The notes under the pieces are model-generated. The model did not search any database. It saw only the letters and a program-made list of their open reading frames with translations, and had not been told where the DNA came from. A DNA stretch of 59,711 nucleotides from Microcaldota archaeon (GTDB lineage: Archaea > Micrarchaeota > Micrarchaeia > Micrarchaeales > CABMGC01). Of the stretch, positions 59,570-59,711 are shown piece by piece. Location: NCBI GenBank assembly GCA_021817325.1, contig JAKAVK010000023.1, positions 1 through 59,711 on the forward strand. The letters are read 5' to 3'. How positions within the stretch are numbered: the stretch's first letter is position 1; each line of letters opens with the position of its first letter. A program made the position numbers and the translations under genes.

Positions 59570-59711
59570 CGGCTCTGTAGAAATCCTATCATAACCGACA
59601 CAATATAATTGAGGTATCGGTGGATATTGTATACCACATCGATTACTTTCATTTCGCGTCTCTGCATCTTCAGGAGTTTGCTCCTCAACTCATCGCCAAA
59701 CTTCCTCTTCT
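59557..59711 (-). CDS. Transposase C-terminus, cut by the window edge
   Basis: A partial frame on the minus strand (KRKFGDELRSKLLKMQRREMKVIDVVYNIHRY...) enters from the right edge and reads out of the element a few codons past its terminal repeat. The charged helix and NIHRY tail look like the C-terminus of an archaeal transposase, but the family is not certain. It belongs with the repeat at 59571-59589, whose partner lies at 115-133. Confidence 0.4.
   Translation of the reverse strand, partial: KRKFGDELRSKLLKMQRREMKVIDVVYNIHRYLNYIVSVMIGFLQSRMMP
59571..59589 (+). repeat. Candidate IS terminal inverted repeat (right end)
   Basis: GGCTCTGTAGAAATCCTAT matches the minus-strand reading of 115-133 with one mismatch. 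The IS would run from here beyond the window edge. The left-edge copy has the same orientation. Confidence 0.45.

Noticed and set aside
1-59711. CRISPR array
   Set aside because: No series of short, evenly spaced repeats with unique spacers is present; the only regular repeats are the 291-bp coding units.

Overview
The window is archaeal. It carries the archaeal tRNA-dependent amidotransferase pair gatD/gatE, a family B DNA polymerase, a Hef-type helicase, RNase HII and a type II methionine aminopeptidase. TATA boxes repeatedly sit about 26 nt ahead of ATG codons, which implies leaderless mRNAs. The four tRNA genes do not encode CCA. Small genes, many secreted proteins on one-helix anchors, pilin-like proteins starting MKLQSAMEYL and a compact layout point to a DPANN lineage, most likely Micrarchaeota-like. 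That placement is inference; no rRNA is present to prove it.

Layout. 1-530: insertion-sequence debris. 670-4546: two secreted or anchored surface proteins, one with perfect-looking 291-bp tandem repeats and Thr-rich stalks, diverging from a doubled Lrp/AsnC regulator. 5853-7921: a parvulin gene and a relic of its 3' end flank an AT-rich gene for a stand-alone STT3/AglB-like WWDYG domain, bracketed by 22-bp direct repeats. 7930-11322: an ABC exporter, a spermidine-synthase-like protein and a family 2 glycosyltransferase. 11399-12672: VKOR plus a DUF929 thioredoxin-like protein (disulfide formation). 13276-17499: unknown genes, Hef-like helicase, an Ig-like surface protein, tRNA-Phe. 17582-23572: second ABC exporter, pyrF, pyrE, unknown genes, an ankyrin protein, a 56-residue PHD-finger-like protein missed by the ORF track, and tRNA-Gly. 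23775-27659: gatD-gatE-AIM24. 27766-37371: radical SAM protein, NqrB/RnfD-like membrane protein, slipin, wHTH, PRC-barrel, RNase HII, pheA and tyrA, and a C2H2/membrane protein. 37602-40520: class II ribonucleotide reductase with its regulator gene nrdR. 40529-45994: two pilin-like proteins, map, polB, a SecB-like protein. 46055-51481: tRNA-Arg(TCG), thioesterase, YqfO-like protein, tRNA-Arg(CCG), and at its 3' end a roughly 4-kb integrated element with a tyrosine integrase and an opposing AT-rich operon (wHTH-like, DUF6602-like nuclease, second PD-(D/E)XK-like protein, HEPN protein). 51608-59322: OtsA-OtsB fusion, thrC, a zinc/wHTH protein, SDR, membrane protein, pyrB and a class 2 pyrD. 59378-59711: a proline dehydrogenase relic cut by a second IS end.

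How it works together. Pyrimidine synthesis is spread over three places (pyrF-pyrE, pyrB-pyrD), and aromatic amino acid synthesis is represented by adjacent pheA and tyrA. nrdJ and nrdR form one unit behind candidate NrdR boxes. gatDE makes Gln-tRNA. VKOR/DUF929 would oxidise the Cys-containing surface and pilin-like proteins encoded nearby.

The best candidates for something undescribed are (1) the integrase-linked HEPN plus two-nuclease operon at tRNA-Arg, which looks like an anti-mobile-element defence cassette; (2) the STT3 WWDYG domain without its membrane catalytic half, on a segment with att-like repeats; and (3) the tiny PHD-like protein sharing a TATA box with a tRNA gene.
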